Assembly: GCA_963733105.1 (NCBI GenBank)
Contig: CAVTCB010000016.1
Location: 1-64,000 of the forward strand
Source of the DNA: JAFAYN01 sp963733105
GTDB taxonomy: Bacteria > Gemmatimonadota > Gemmatimonadetes > Longimicrobiales > Longimicrobiaceae
DNA: 64,000 nt
Direction: 5' to 3'
Each line of letters begins with the position of its first letter. Positions within the stretch are counted from its first letter, which is position 1. Under the pieces are notes generated by a model. The model had not been told where the DNA came from and searched no databases. It saw only the letters and a list, made by a program, of their open reading frames with translations. The position numbers and the translations under genes are program-made. Positions 8,875 through 16,726 of this stretch are shown here, piece by piece.

Positions 8875-9474
8875 CTACCCGGCCCGGACCTCCAGCCCCA
8901 GGGCCTCGGCGACGACGACGGCCTGGTCCATGGTGATGACCGCGCCCCGCATCTCCACGCTCTCCGGCCGGAGGGCGCTCAGGTCGCTCCCCCGCAGGTC
9001 GCAGCGCGACAGGTCGGCTCCGTGGAGCGACGCGCCGGACAGGTCCACGTCGCGGAGCACGGAGCCCTGGGCCCGGATCCCGGCGAGGTCCGCCTCGCGC
9101 ATCCGCACCTCCCGGAAGGAGGCCGTGCGCAGGTCTGCGCCCCGGAGCGCGACGAACGACCAGTCCCCGCCGTCGACCTTCATGATCTCGAAGGTGCACC
9201 GGTCGAAGGTGCTCCCCACCAGCTTGCACCCGGTGAAGCTCGCGTCGTAGAAGTTGCACCCGCTGAAGGTGCAGTTGACGAACGCGGCGTTCCTGTGCAC
9301 GGAGGCGTTGAATCGCGCCCCCCGGAAGGTGCACTCCTCGAAGGTCGCTCCGTCGTTCTCCGCCTCGGCCATGTCCAGCTCCACGAAGAGGACGCGGGCG
9401 TAGCTCCGGCCCGAGACGTCCTCGCCGTACCAGTCCTCGCCCGTGATCGTGGATTCGTGCTTCCGCTCAGCCAT
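8875..9474 (-). CDS. Pentapeptide repeat protein
   Basis: About 199 aa built of A(D/N/S)(L/F)xx pentapeptides (FEECTFRGARFNASV, FVNCTFSGCNFYDASF, LRGADLRTASF, LHGADLSRCDLRGSDL), which form a right-handed quadrilateral beta-helix. The start ATG at 9474 has GGAGGCCGC before it. Some family members (Qnr, McbG, MfpA) mimic DNA and protect gyrase, but nothing here proves that role. It is divergent from the operon starting at 9647. Confidence 0.85.
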   Translation of the reverse strand: MAERKHESTITGEDWYGEDVSGRSYARVLFVELDMAEAENDGATFEECTFRGARFNASVHRNAAFVNCTFSGCNFYDASFTGCKLVGSTFDRCTFEIMKVDGGDWSFVALRGADLRTASFREVRMREADLAGIRAQGSVLRDVDLSGASLHGADLSRCDLRGSDLSALRPESVEMRGAVITMDQAVVVAEALGLEVRAG

Positions 9475-9559
9475 GCGGCCTCCGTTCAGGGTCGTAGTGG
9501 GCAGGGGCGGTAGGATCGCGCCCCCTGACACGAATCGCAAGCGGCCTAACTGAACAGTG

Positions 9560-9580
9560 TATTGACAGTCTATTGACAGT
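9560..9580. promoter_or_regulatory. Tandem TATTGACAGT direct repeat in a divergent intergenic region
   Basis: Two exact TATTGACAGT units at 9560-9569 and 9571-9580 lie in an AT-richer island between the divergent starts at 9474 and 9647. Each includes TTGACA, a perfect -35 hexamer for housekeeping sigma, so the island could be a promoter, a tandem operator, or both. A MerR-like protein is encoded downstream. Confidence 0.45.
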
Positions 9581-9646
9581 ATGGCTTGTCCCTCCTAACC
9601 TTCAGGCCGGGCAGTGCGGCGGTTCACTCTGGAGGGAGGGTGGCGT

Positions 9647-10372
9647 ATGCGGATCGGCGACGTGACGGTGCGGCTGGTGCCGGTGGGCGGGGGGACGATG
9701 GTGGAGGGGGAGGACGGGCGCGTCCTGGCCCGGCCACGGCAGGTCTACCTGGTGCAGGTGAGCAACCACTCCGACCGGCGGGCGGTGGCGAAGGTGAGCC
9801 TGGACGGGCTCCCGGTCACCGAGGGCGGGCTGGTGCTCGCCCCGGGGGAGACCATGAACCTGGAGCGCCCCGTCAAGGACGGGGAGCACGGGCGCTTCAC
9901 CGTCTTCCCGGAAGGGACGGAGGAGGTGTTCGGGGAGAGTGGAGGCCGCGACAACCCCGACCTGGGGCTGGTGGAGGTGGAGTTCCGGCGCGAGCGGGAG
10001 CGCCCGGTCGCGCACGAGGTCCTTCCCTCGCCCGCCTTCCCGGTGCCGCTGGAGGACCGCCCCTGGCCCGGGCGTCCTCCGGTCCCGTCGGTGCCCCCGG
10101 CGGCGCCGTCCCCGCACCCCGCGCCGTCGTTCATCCCCCCGTACGCCTCGGCGTCCATCCGCGAGGGCGACGTGGCGGGCGCCGCGGGAACGGGGCTCAC
10201 CGGCCGCTCGGGGCAGACGTTCCGCGTGGTGGAGGTCGGGGAGCTGGAGGAGGAGACGACGTGGGTGCGGCTCCGCATCGTGATCGGGCGGCCGGAGGCG
10301 CTGGAGCGCGCCCGCCCCCTCCCGGGCGTGCGGGAGAACCCGGTCCCCCCCCGGCCCGAGCCCCGGCCGTGA
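9647..10372 (+). CDS. Conserved-style hypothetical protein with proline-rich linker
   Basis: 241 aa, not recognised as a named family. The N-terminal half (VYLVQVSNHSDRRAVAKVSL, DGLPVTEGGLVLAPGETMNL, DNPDLGLVEVEFRRE) reads as a beta-sandwich resembling small proteins that carry a 'VSVDGLNV...PG' motif. A Pro/Ser-rich linker (about residues 130-165) and a short acidic domain (VVEVGELEEETTWVRLRIVI) follow. The start ATG 9647 follows GGAGGGAGGG. Its stop overlaps the GTG start of the MerR-like gene as GTGA, so the two are probably co-translated and functionally linked. Confidence 0.7.
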   Translation: MRIGDVTVRLVPVGGGTMVEGEDGRVLARPRQVYLVQVSNHSDRRAVAKVSLDGLPVTEGGLVLAPGETMNLERPVKDGEHGRFTVFPEGTEEVFGESGGRDNPDLGLVEVEFRRERERPVAHEVLPSPAFPVPLEDRPWPGRPPVPSVPPAAPSPHPAPSFIPPYASASIREGDVAGAAGTGLTGRSGQTFRVVEVGELEEETTWVRLRIVIGRPEALERARPLPGVRENPVPPRPEPRP

Positions 10373-10968
10373 GCGCCGCGGACCGGGTGGAGGAGCTGCT
10401 GGCGCGGCTCTTCCCGGAGCGGGAGCCCGCCCTCCGCGTGGAGGAGGTGGTGGAGCGCGCCCTGGAGCTGCTGCACGGGCTGGGCGTCTCCGCGGAGGTG
10501 TGGGAGGGCCGCCTCTCCGTGCGCACCGTGCGCTACTACCGCACCCAGGGGATCGTCTCCGCCCCGTCGGGAGACGGCCCCAACTCCCGCTACGGGCGCC
10601 GCCACGTGCTGGAGACCGCCGCCGCGCGCCTGGCCGGCCACCTCCACCACCTGAGCCTCGCCGCCGCCGCGGAGCGCATCGCCGCCCTGGACGACGACGG
10701 GCTCGTGGCGCTGCTCGCGGAGCTGGCGGAGAAGGAGGCCGGCGACCACGTCCCCCGCCCGCTCCCGGGAGTGCAGGCGGCGCGCCGGGAGCCGGAGGCC
10801 GAAGCGGATGCCGGCATCCGCGTGGAAGCGGCGGATGGCGTCATCCTGCGCCTCCCGCACGGCGCGGTGCTCGTGCTCCCCCGGGACCACCCGGCGCTCA
10901 GCGGTGGGCGTACGGCCGAGAGCGTCGGGCGGTCGGTGGCGGAGGCGCTGGGTACGAGCGGGAGTTGA
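10369..10968 (+). CDS. MerR-like helix-turn-helix protein
   Basis: 199 aa starting at GTG 10369. Residues 40-80 (SVRTVRYYRTQGIVSAPSGD, YGRRHVLETAAARLAGHLHH) match the MerR winged-helix DNA-binding domain, where 'TVRYYRTQGI' is the recognition helix and turn. The C-terminal half (GVILRLPHGAVLVLPRDHPA) has no metal-binding Cys cluster, so it is not a classical metal regulator. GTGA overlap with the preceding unknown gene suggests it regulates that operon, possibly through the tandem repeats at 9560-9580 (inference). Confidence 0.75.
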   Translation: MSAADRVEELLARLFPEREPALRVEEVVERALELLHGLGVSAEVWEGRLSVRTVRYYRTQGIVSAPSGDGPNSRYGRRHVLETAAARLAGHLHHLSLAAAAERIAALDDDGLVALLAELAEKEAGDHVPRPLPGVQAARREPEAEADAGIRVEAADGVILRLPHGAVLVLPRDHPALSGGRTAESVGRSVAEALGTSGS

Positions 10969-10977
10969 TCGTGGGAG

Positions 10978-12897
10978 TCACCCCTCGCACCACGCCAGCA
11001 CCTCCGGGAAGCGCCGGTCCTCCAGAGCGCCGAAGAGGGAGTGCTTGGACAGCTTCGCGCGGGTGACGGCGGGGCTGCTCAGGCCGCAGAGGAAGCGCGC
11101 CTGCTGCCGCGGGTCCCCCAGCGCGGAGCGGTTCTCCGCCACCAGCGCCCGGAAGGCGGCGACGTCGATGGCGCCCTCGACGGGCGGACGCTTCGGCAGA
11201 GGGGGGAAGCGCGTCGGCTTCCCGATCTCGCACCAGGTGCAGTGGCCGCACGGCTCGTCGCGCACCTCCCCGAAGTGGGCCAGCAGGAAGTTGGTCTGGC
11301 ACCCGTCGCGCGCCACCAGCTCCGCCACCTGGCGCACCCGCACCGTCTCCATCTCCTCGCGCCGGACGAAGCGCTCCTCCATCTCCGCCGCCAGCGCCTC
11401 CGGGTCCGCGTCCTCCACCAGCCGGGTGAAGCGCTGCCGCGCGTCCGTCACCTGCACCTCCGCCAGCCCCTCCTGCTGGAAGTAGTCCACCATGCGGACG
11501 ATCCGGTCGCGCGGCTCCCCCAGCTCCGCCGCCACCACGGACGGGTCCAGCGTGTACCACTCGCGCCCCTTCTTCGCCTTCGCGAACACCTGCGTCACGA
11601 ACGCCGTGCGGTCCGGCGGGAAGCGTCCCGCCAGCTCCTCCACCGTGCGCGCCGGCTTCACCTTGTACCCCGCGTAGAAGGGCGTCCCCTGGCGCAGCAC
11701 CCCCATCAGCTCCAGGTAGGTGAGCGCCGTGCGCAGCACCAGCGGGCGGATGTCGTGCGCGCTGGAGAGCGTGTACAGGCTCACGTCGAACTCCCGCGGG
11801 CCGCCCAGCACCTCCGCCAGCAGCCCGCGCAGCGACGCGCGCGTGGGGGTGTCGCCGAAGGTGAAGTTCTCCAGCGTCGCCACGTCCTCCAGGCTCCCCA
11901 GCACCTCCACCGTGGAGGGGAGCCCGTCGCGCCCCGCGCGCCCCACCTCCTGCGAGTAGCTCTCCAGCCCCTTGGGGAGGTTGTAGTGGTAGACGTAGCG
12001 CACGTCCGCCTTGTCGATCCCCATCCCGAAGGCGATGGTCGCCACCACCACGCCCCGGTCCGACCCCTTCCACCACTCCTGCACCTCGGTGCGCGTCTCG
12101 TCGTCCATCCCCGCGTGGTAGGGGCGCGCCGGGACCCCTGCGTCCGCCAGCGACTGCGCCACCCGCTCAGCCGTGCGCTGCAGGGTGACGTAGACGATCC
12201 CCGACCCCGGCGGGCGGCTCCGCACCCGCTCCAGCAGCGCCGCGTCGCGGTCGCGCCAGGGGGTGGGGGAGGTGCGGAGGAAGAGGTTGGGGCGGTGGAA
12301 GCCGGTGACCACCGCCGCCTCGCGCGGGATGCGGAAGGAGGCGCAGATGTCCTCCACCACGGGCGGGGTCGCGGTGGCGGTGAGCGCCAGGACGCGCTCC
12401 GCGCCCACGGCGCGGGCGGTCTCGGCCAGCTTCAGGTAGTCGGGGCGGAAGTTGTGCCCCCACTCCGAGATGCAGTGCGCCTCGTCCACCGCGAACACGG
12501 CGATGCGCGCGCGGCCGAGCTGGGCCAGGAAGCGCTCGTTGTTGAAGCGCTCCGGGGCCACGTAGAGGAGCCGCAGCTCCCCCGAGCGGAGGCGGCGCTC
12601 CACGTCGCGCGCCTCCTCCCCGGTGAGCGACGAGTCCAGCCGCGCCGCGTCGATCCCCCGCCCGCGCAGGAAGTCGATCTGGTCCTTCATCAGCGCGATC
12701 AGCGGGGAGACCACCACCGTCACCCCCTCCAGCAGGAGGGCGGGGAGCTGGTAGCAGAGCGACTTGCCCCCCCCGGTGGGGAACACGGCCAGCGCCCCGC
12801 CGCTCTCCATCAGCGCGCGGATCACCTCCCGCTGGCCGGGGCGGAACGAGGCGAGGCCGAAGCGCTCGCGGAGGACGGTGTCGGGGGTGTCGGACAT
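10978..12897 (-). CDS. recQ: ATP-dependent DNA helicase RecQ
   Basis: 639 aa, intact. 3'-5' DNA helicase of the RecQ family. Visible motifs: motif 0 FGLASFRPGQREVI, Walker A AVFPTGGGKSLCYQLP, DEAH box FAVDEAHCISEWGHNFRPDY, motif III LTATATPP, and motif VI GRAGRDGLPS. The RQC zinc cluster (DGCQTNF ... EPCGHCTWCEIGKP) and a short HRDC-less C-terminus follow. It acts in recombination and fork repair. Start ATG 12897. It ends convergent with the MerR-like gene, 9 nt apart. Confidence 0.95.
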   Translation of the reverse strand: MSDTPDTVLRERFGLASFRPGQREVIRALMESGGALAVFPTGGGKSLCYQLPALLLEGVTVVVSPLIALMKDQIDFLRGRGIDAARLDSSLTGEEARDVERRLRSGELRLLYVAPERFNNERFLAQLGRARIAVFAVDEAHCISEWGHNFRPDYLKLAETARAVGAERVLALTATATPPVVEDICASFRIPREAAVVTGFHRPNLFLRTSPTPWRDRDAALLERVRSRPPGSGIVYVTLQRTAERVAQSLADAGVPARPYHAGMDDETRTEVQEWWKGSDRGVVVATIAFGMGIDKADVRYVYHYNLPKGLESYSQEVGRAGRDGLPSTVEVLGSLEDVATLENFTFGDTPTRASLRGLLAEVLGGPREFDVSLYTLSSAHDIRPLVLRTALTYLELMGVLRQGTPFYAGYKVKPARTVEELAGRFPPDRTAFVTQVFAKAKKGREWYTLDPSVVAAELGEPRDRIVRMVDYFQQEGLAEVQVTDARQRFTRLVEDADPEALAAEMEERFVRREEMETVRVRQVAELVARDGCQTNFLLAHFGEVRDEPCGHCTWCEIGKPTRFPPLPKRPPVEGAIDVAAFRALVAENRSALGDPRQQARFLCGLSSPAVTRAKLSKHSLFGALEDRRFPEVLAWCEG

Positions 12898-13008
12898 GGG
12901 GCGCCGGGTGCCGGGGTTCGTCGTCGGGACGGCGAAGGTAGCACCCCCGCGCCCCGGCGCCTAGCTTGTCCCTGCTTCTCCCGCGCACTTCTCGAACCGG
13001 GTCCCCGT

Positions 13009-13101
13009 ATGAAGACCGCGCCGCTCCTCCTCGCGCTCCTCGCCGCCGCCCCCGCCGCCGCACAGGCGAAGCGCCCCGCCGCGGCCCCGTCGGCGCGCTG
13101 A
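13009..13101 (+). CDS. Short ORF consisting of a signal peptide only
   Basis: 30 codons: MKTAPLLLALLAAAPAAAQ followed by KRPAAAPSAR and a stop. It is a perfect-looking Sec signal peptide with an AQA cleavage site but almost no mature part, and ends 16 nt before the stop of the convergent gene at 13117. It could be the remnant of a truncated secreted protein, or a chance ORF in GC-rich DNA. Confidence 0.3.
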   Translation: MKTAPLLLALLAAAPAAAQAKRPAAAPSAR

Positions 13102-13116
13102 CCGCGTGACCCCCCG

Positions 13117-13494
13117 TCAGAGGCTCAGCAGGGCGCCCACCCAGGCGGGGAGGGCCGTCCCGGTCTCCTCCGCCTCCTGGCGCAGCAGCCCCAGGATGGC
13201 GTCGGCCACCCTCACGCGCCGCGCGGGGGGGACGTGCTGCACCAGGAGCGCCAGGAGCACGCGCGCGGTCTCGACCGGGAGCTGCGCCTCCGGGACGTGG
13301 AGGAGCCGGTCGTACCACTCCGAGAGCTTGAGGAGGGTGGCGGAGTGCGGGCGCGTCCCGCCGAGGAAGGTGCGCAATCCGGACCACGACAGGCCCATTT
13401 CCCGCGATGCAGGGCGCAAACCGATCGCCGCCACGCGCAGGCGCGCCGCCTCCCGCAGAACGTGCAGGGGCACACCCGACCTAGACGATACCAT
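13117..13494 (-). CDS. Small HTH-like protein, paralogue of the divergent gene at 13604
   Basis: 125 aa. The core LRPASREMGLSWSGLRTFLG, then a GTRP segment and KLSEWY, resembles a helix-turn-helix with a Ser-Gly recognition turn, followed by a helical C-terminal domain (LLALLVQHVPPARRVRVADA, ALPAWVGALL). It aligns over its whole length with the divergent protein at 13604-13969. No named family recognised. A DNA-binding role is inferred from the HTH-like core only. Confidence 0.7.
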   Translation of the reverse strand: MVSSRSGVPLHVLREAARLRVAAIGLRPASREMGLSWSGLRTFLGGTRPHSATLLKLSEWYDRLLHVPEAQLPVETARVLLALLVQHVPPARRVRVADAILGLLRQEAEETGTALPAWVGALLSL

Positions 13495-13603
13495 TGACCG
13501 GCTCGTCGTCAGGGCGCAGATTGCCCGTGCGAAAATCGTGCGATATCGGTTCGGTTACACTGGGTACGTTAGGGGTGGAGATCCGCGGAGACAAGAAGGA
13601 CGG
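13495..13603. promoter_or_regulatory. Divergent promoter region between two paralogous HTH-like genes
   Basis: 109 bp, clearly less GC-rich than its surroundings, with GCGAAAATCGTGCGATATCG around 13530-13548. The palindrome CGATATCG (13541-13548) and overlapping ATCG repeats are candidate operator sites for one or both HTH-like products. Confidence 0.4.
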
Positions 13604-13969
13604 ATGGAATCGGAACGCACCGGCGACACGGTCTCGCGCGTCCGCGAGGCCGTGGAGCGGGCCGTGGCAGCCGGCGGGCTGCGCCCCGTGGCCCGCGAGG
13701 TGGGGATGAGCCCGAGCGGCCTGCAGAAGTTCCTGGGCGGTGGCCGGCCGTACGCCACCACCTGGCGGAAGCTCCGGGACTGGCATGAGAAGGTGGACCC
13801 GTCTCCTCCCGCGCCCGCGGCGGCGGACGTGGTGCTGGGACCGCTGCTGGGCGACTTCCCGCCTGCCGGGAGGGACGCCCTGCGCCGCGAGCTGGTGCAG
13901 CTCCTCCGCAGCGCCTACCGGCGCTCCGGCATCGACATCCCCCCCTGGCTGAGCGGTCCCGACCGATGA
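13604..13969 (+). CDS. Small HTH-like protein, paralogue of the divergent gene at 13494
   Basis: 121 aa; start ATG 13604 after AAGAAGGACGG. The core LRPVAREVGMSPSGLQKFLG, then GGRP and KLRDWHEK, matches the divergent protein. So does the C-terminal half (VVLGPLLGDFPPAGRDALRR, IDIPPWLSGP versus ALPAWVGALL). The stop overlaps the next start as ATGA, forming a two-gene operon with 13966-14298. Likely a sequence-specific DNA binder or regulator (inference). Confidence 0.72.
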   Translation: MESERTGDTVSRVREAVERAVAAGGLRPVAREVGMSPSGLQKFLGGGRPYATTWRKLRDWHEKVDPSPPAPAAADVVLGPLLGDFPPAGRDALRRELVQLLRSAYRRSGIDIPPWLSGPDR

Positions 13970-14298
13970 CTCCCGCGCTCCTGGAGCGGGCTCCTTCCCC
14001 CGTCGCGCTGCTGCGGGCGGAGGTCGAGCGTGGGCTGGGCGGCCGTTTCCACCTGGTCCTGGTGAACCCCGAGGCGTGCGACGCGCTGGAGGTGGAGGTC
14101 TGGGTGGGAGAGATCCGGGCGCCCGAGAACCGCGCCTGGAAGGGCCCGGCCGAGGTGGGCCAGGTCCCGGGACACAGCTCCGTCAGCTATCCCAACGCCC
14201 TCCGCCCGCGCCGGTGCGACCTCCCTCTCGCGCTCCGGATCACCTGGACCACGCCCGAAGGACGCCGCCGTGAGATCCGTACCGAGGTGAGGGGATAA
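13966..14298 (+). CDS. Hypothetical protein in operon with the HTH-like gene
   Basis: 110 aa, unrecognised. A beta-rich core (RFHLVLVNPEACDALEVEVW, LPLALRITWTTPEGRRREI) with no signal peptide or membrane segment. The ATGA overlap with the preceding HTH-like gene suggests coupled expression. A strong hairpin terminator follows 39 bp after the stop. Confidence 0.6.
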   Translation: MTPALLERAPSPVALLRAEVERGLGGRFHLVLVNPEACDALEVEVWVGEIRAPENRAWKGPAEVGQVPGHSSVSYPNALRPRRCDLPLALRITWTTPEGRRREIRTEVRG

Positions 14299-14336
14299 CG
14301 GAAGCTAGTTCCGAACAAAAACCGAAGCAAGGCCGA

Positions 14337-14365
14337 AGCTCCCGGCGCGGATCGCGCCGGGAGCT
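14337..14365 (+). terminator. Intrinsic terminator-like hairpin after the HTH-like operon
   Basis: Perfect 13-bp stem: AGCTCCCGGCGCG, a GAT loop, and the exact complement, followed by CAAGTGCTTTT. It lies between the + operon ending at 14298 and the convergent gene ending at 14436, so it may serve both strands. Confidence 0.7.
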
Positions 14366-14435
14366 CAAGTGCTTTTCAGGAAGGGAGATCGGAAGGACCG
14401 GCCGTGTCGTGCGGTAGCGTGCGAAAGGTGACGCG

Positions 14436-15002
14436 TCAGGGACGGAGGCGGGCGGTCAGCTCGGCGCGCAGGTGGGTGACGCCTCCGGGGGCCCCGCGGG
14501 TGTAGGCGGTGTGCGTGACGCCCGGGACGAGGTCGAGCCGGCGGCCCAGGCGGAAGAGGACGCCGATGCCGGACTCCAGCCCCACCCCCGTCTTCCCGTC
14601 GTCCAGCCCGTCGCCCCCCGCGGAGGCCTCGTGCGTCTCCGCCTCGTGGAGGACGAGTCCGGCCCGGAAGCGGAGGGGGATTCCGCCCACGGGGCGTTGC
14701 GTCAGGATACCCACGTCCACGCCGGAGTCCACGCGGTCGGTGCCGCCGGCGCCGGAGACGGGGAACGACGTGCGGCTGAACCCCAGGTAGACCAGGAAGC
14801 CCGGCCCGAGCTCGTACGCCGCGTCGATCCCGAACCCCGTCCCGGCGTCCAGCCCCTCTCCCCGGGACCCCAGCGGGATCGCGGCGTGGACGCGCCCCCC
14901 CACCGAGAAGGCGGAGGGGCGGAGCTGCGCCCGCGCGGGGGCGGTGCAGGCCAGCAGGGCGAGCGCCAGGAGCGGGGCGGTGCGCGGGAGGCGGGCCGTC
15001 AC
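14436..15002 (-). CDS. Small outer-membrane beta-barrel protein
   Basis: 188 aa from GTG 15002. A signal peptide (LLALALLACTAPARAQ) is followed by alternating beta strands (FSVGGRVHAAIPLG, GFGIDAAYELGPGFLVYLGF, LRFRAGLVLHEAE, GIGVLFRLGRRLDLVPGV) ending HLRAELTARLRP, the OmpW/OmpX-like pattern. It resembles the three barrels at 30.6-32.6 kb. Its GTG start overlaps the stop of the McrC-like gene as GTGA, an odd partner for a restriction system. Confidence 0.75.
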   Translation of the reverse strand: MTARLPRTAPLLALALLACTAPARAQLRPSAFSVGGRVHAAIPLGSRGEGLDAGTGFGIDAAYELGPGFLVYLGFSRTSFPVSGAGGTDRVDSGVDVGILTQRPVGGIPLRFRAGLVLHEAETHEASAGGDGLDDGKTGVGLESGIGVLFRLGRRLDLVPGVTHTAYTRGAPGGVTHLRAELTARLRP

Positions 15003-16726
15003 GGGGTCTCCTGCGGTAGAGGGAGCAGTCCCCGCAGCCACTCCTCCAGGTGCTCCGTGCTCCCGGGGAGGAGGGGGATGGCGCCGATCCCCAGGGTGTC
15101 CAGCGAGCGCCAGAGGCGGCTCCGGCGGAAGGCGCCGGGCTCGGGCTCGCGGTAGGGGAAGAGCGCGACGGCGCGGGCCACCACGCGCTCGGGGCCGCTC
15201 CCGCTCCCGGGGCGGACGATGGCGTCGCGGTAGCGGTGGAGGACGTTGAGGGCGTCCTCGGGAGGTCCGGGGGCGCCGTAGCGCTCCAGGTAGCCGGGGT
15301 CTGCGGCGACGCGGTACTTGGCGTCCAGCACCACGCGCGTGGCGGCGCCGTCCGGGCCCTCCACCTCCAGGAGCATGTCGGGCTGCTGGGGGACGAGGAG
15401 GGGCGGGCCGCCGAAGCGCGGGTTGTAGGTGAGCCGGACGCGGCGGCCGTCCGCCGTGGCGAAGGCCAGCGACTGCTCCCGCCCGCGCCGCAGCCGGACG
15501 CGCAGGCCGTGCTCCTCCACGGAGAGGAGACGGCCGGCGGGGAGCGGGTGGCCGGTGAGCTCCGCCAGCGCGCGGGCCACCGCCAGGAAGCACCAGTACT
15601 CGTACAGGAGCGCCAGGTCCTTGACCGCCAGCCGCACCGGCCCCCCCTCCAGGTGCAGCCCCAGGCGGAGGAGGGTGCAGGCGCGGTGCGCCTCGCGGTA
15701 CCCCGGCGCGCGGGTGAGCTGCGGCGAGGGCGGCCCGGGCGGGGGGGCGCCTCCCGCGGCGGCGAGCGGCTCCGTGGCGAGCAGGCGGGCCATGCGCCGC
15801 TCCAGCGCCTCGATCTCCCCCAGCGAGCGCTCCCGGCGCGGCGTGGGCGGGAGCTCCTCCTCCTCCGCGCGCAGCCCGGCCAGCCGGCGCCGGACGCGGA
15901 CCAGCTGCGCGGCGATCCAGCGGTGCTCGGGGGTGTCCAGGGTGGCGCGGGCGCGGCCCTCGGGGAGTCGCTCGCGGACGGTCGGCCCGCCGTCGAGCAG
16001 GAAGCCCCGCCCGCTCCCGGCGCCGCGCTCCACGGCGCGGCGCACCCGCGCGTCGGGGCGGCGGACGCGGTCTGCGCGCGCGTCCGCCGCGGCGGGGGCC
16101 ATCCCCCACCGCGGCTGCCGGGCCACCTCGCGGAGGGCGCGCTCCAGGTCGTCCGCGGCGTGGCGGAGGAGGGCCAGCCACTCCAGCCGCGTGGGGGCGG
16201 GGGCGTGGCGGTCCACCCCCAGGTGGAAGGTGGCGCGCAGGTACTCCAGCACCAGCCCGGTCAGGATCTCCCCGGTCTCGGCGCGCAGCCGCGCGTAGTC
16301 CTCCGCGTAGTCCAGCTTGGTGGGGAACACCTCCACCTCGAAGTCCAGCTCCGGCTCCCCGTCCACCAGGACGGTGAACTCGCTCCGCCCCACCTGCCCT
16401 CCGAACCCCACCCGCCCGTGCACCACCCGCCCCTCCTCGGAGGCGCGCAGGCCCCGCAGGAGGGCCGGGTCGCGGTGCTCCAGCGCCACCGTGCTCCCCT
16501 CCTTCCCCCGCAGGTACAGCGAGTAGGCGGTCTCCTCGAACAGGCGCGGCGCCTCCTCACCGCCCGCGCGCCAGCTCCGCGGCTCCCCCGCTCCCGGGCG
16601 GCGGGCGCGGACGGCGAGCCGCCCGGGCGGGGGCGGGTCGGGCGAGAGCACGGCGGGCTCCGCGCCGCGCACCGCGGCCCACGCCAGGAGGACGCGGTCG
16701 GTCTCGATGCGGAACAGGTCGCTCAC
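14999..16726 (-). CDS. McrC-like DUF2357 and PD-(D/E)XK nuclease protein
   Basis: 575 aa from GTG 16726. The N-terminal part (SLYLRGKEGSTVALEHRD, FTVLVDGEPELDFEVEVFPT) fits DUF2357. The C-terminal part carries a PD-(D/E)XK-type core: PDMLLEVEG, then RVVLDAKYRVAADPGYLER, with YRDAIV downstream. This is the McrC-type nuclease partner of the McrB-like ATPase just upstream; the start overlaps that stop (GTGA). In McrBC systems McrC activates the McrB motor and cuts DNA, usually at modified bases (family knowledge). No frameshift. Confidence 0.82.
   Translation of the reverse strand: MSDLFRIETDRVLLAWAAVRGAEPAVLSPDPPPPGRLAVRARRPGAGEPRSWRAGGEEAPRLFEETAYSLYLRGKEGSTVALEHRDPALLRGLRASEEGRVVHGRVGFGGQVGRSEFTVLVDGEPELDFEVEVFPTKLDYAEDYARLRAETGEILTGLVLEYLRATFHLGVDRHAPAPTRLEWLALLRHAADDLERALREVARQPRWGMAPAAADARADRVRRPDARVRRAVERGAGSGRGFLLDGGPTVRERLPEGRARATLDTPEHRWIAAQLVRVRRRLAGLRAEEEELPPTPRRERSLGEIEALERRMARLLATEPLAAAGGAPPPGPPSPQLTRAPGYREAHRACTLLRLGLHLEGGPVRLAVKDLALLYEYWCFLAVARALAELTGHPLPAGRLLSVEEHGLRVRLRRGREQSLAFATADGRRVRLTYNPRFGGPPLLVPQQPDMLLEVEGPDGAATRVVLDAKYRVAADPGYLERYGAPGPPEDALNVLHRYRDAIVRPGSGSGPERVVARAVALFPYREPEPGAFRRSRLWRSLDTLGIGAIPLLPGSTEHLEEWLRGLLPLPQETP

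Noticed and set aside
9560..9580. Start of a CRISPR-like array
   Set aside because: Only two 10-bp units with one base between them; no spacers and no cas genes.
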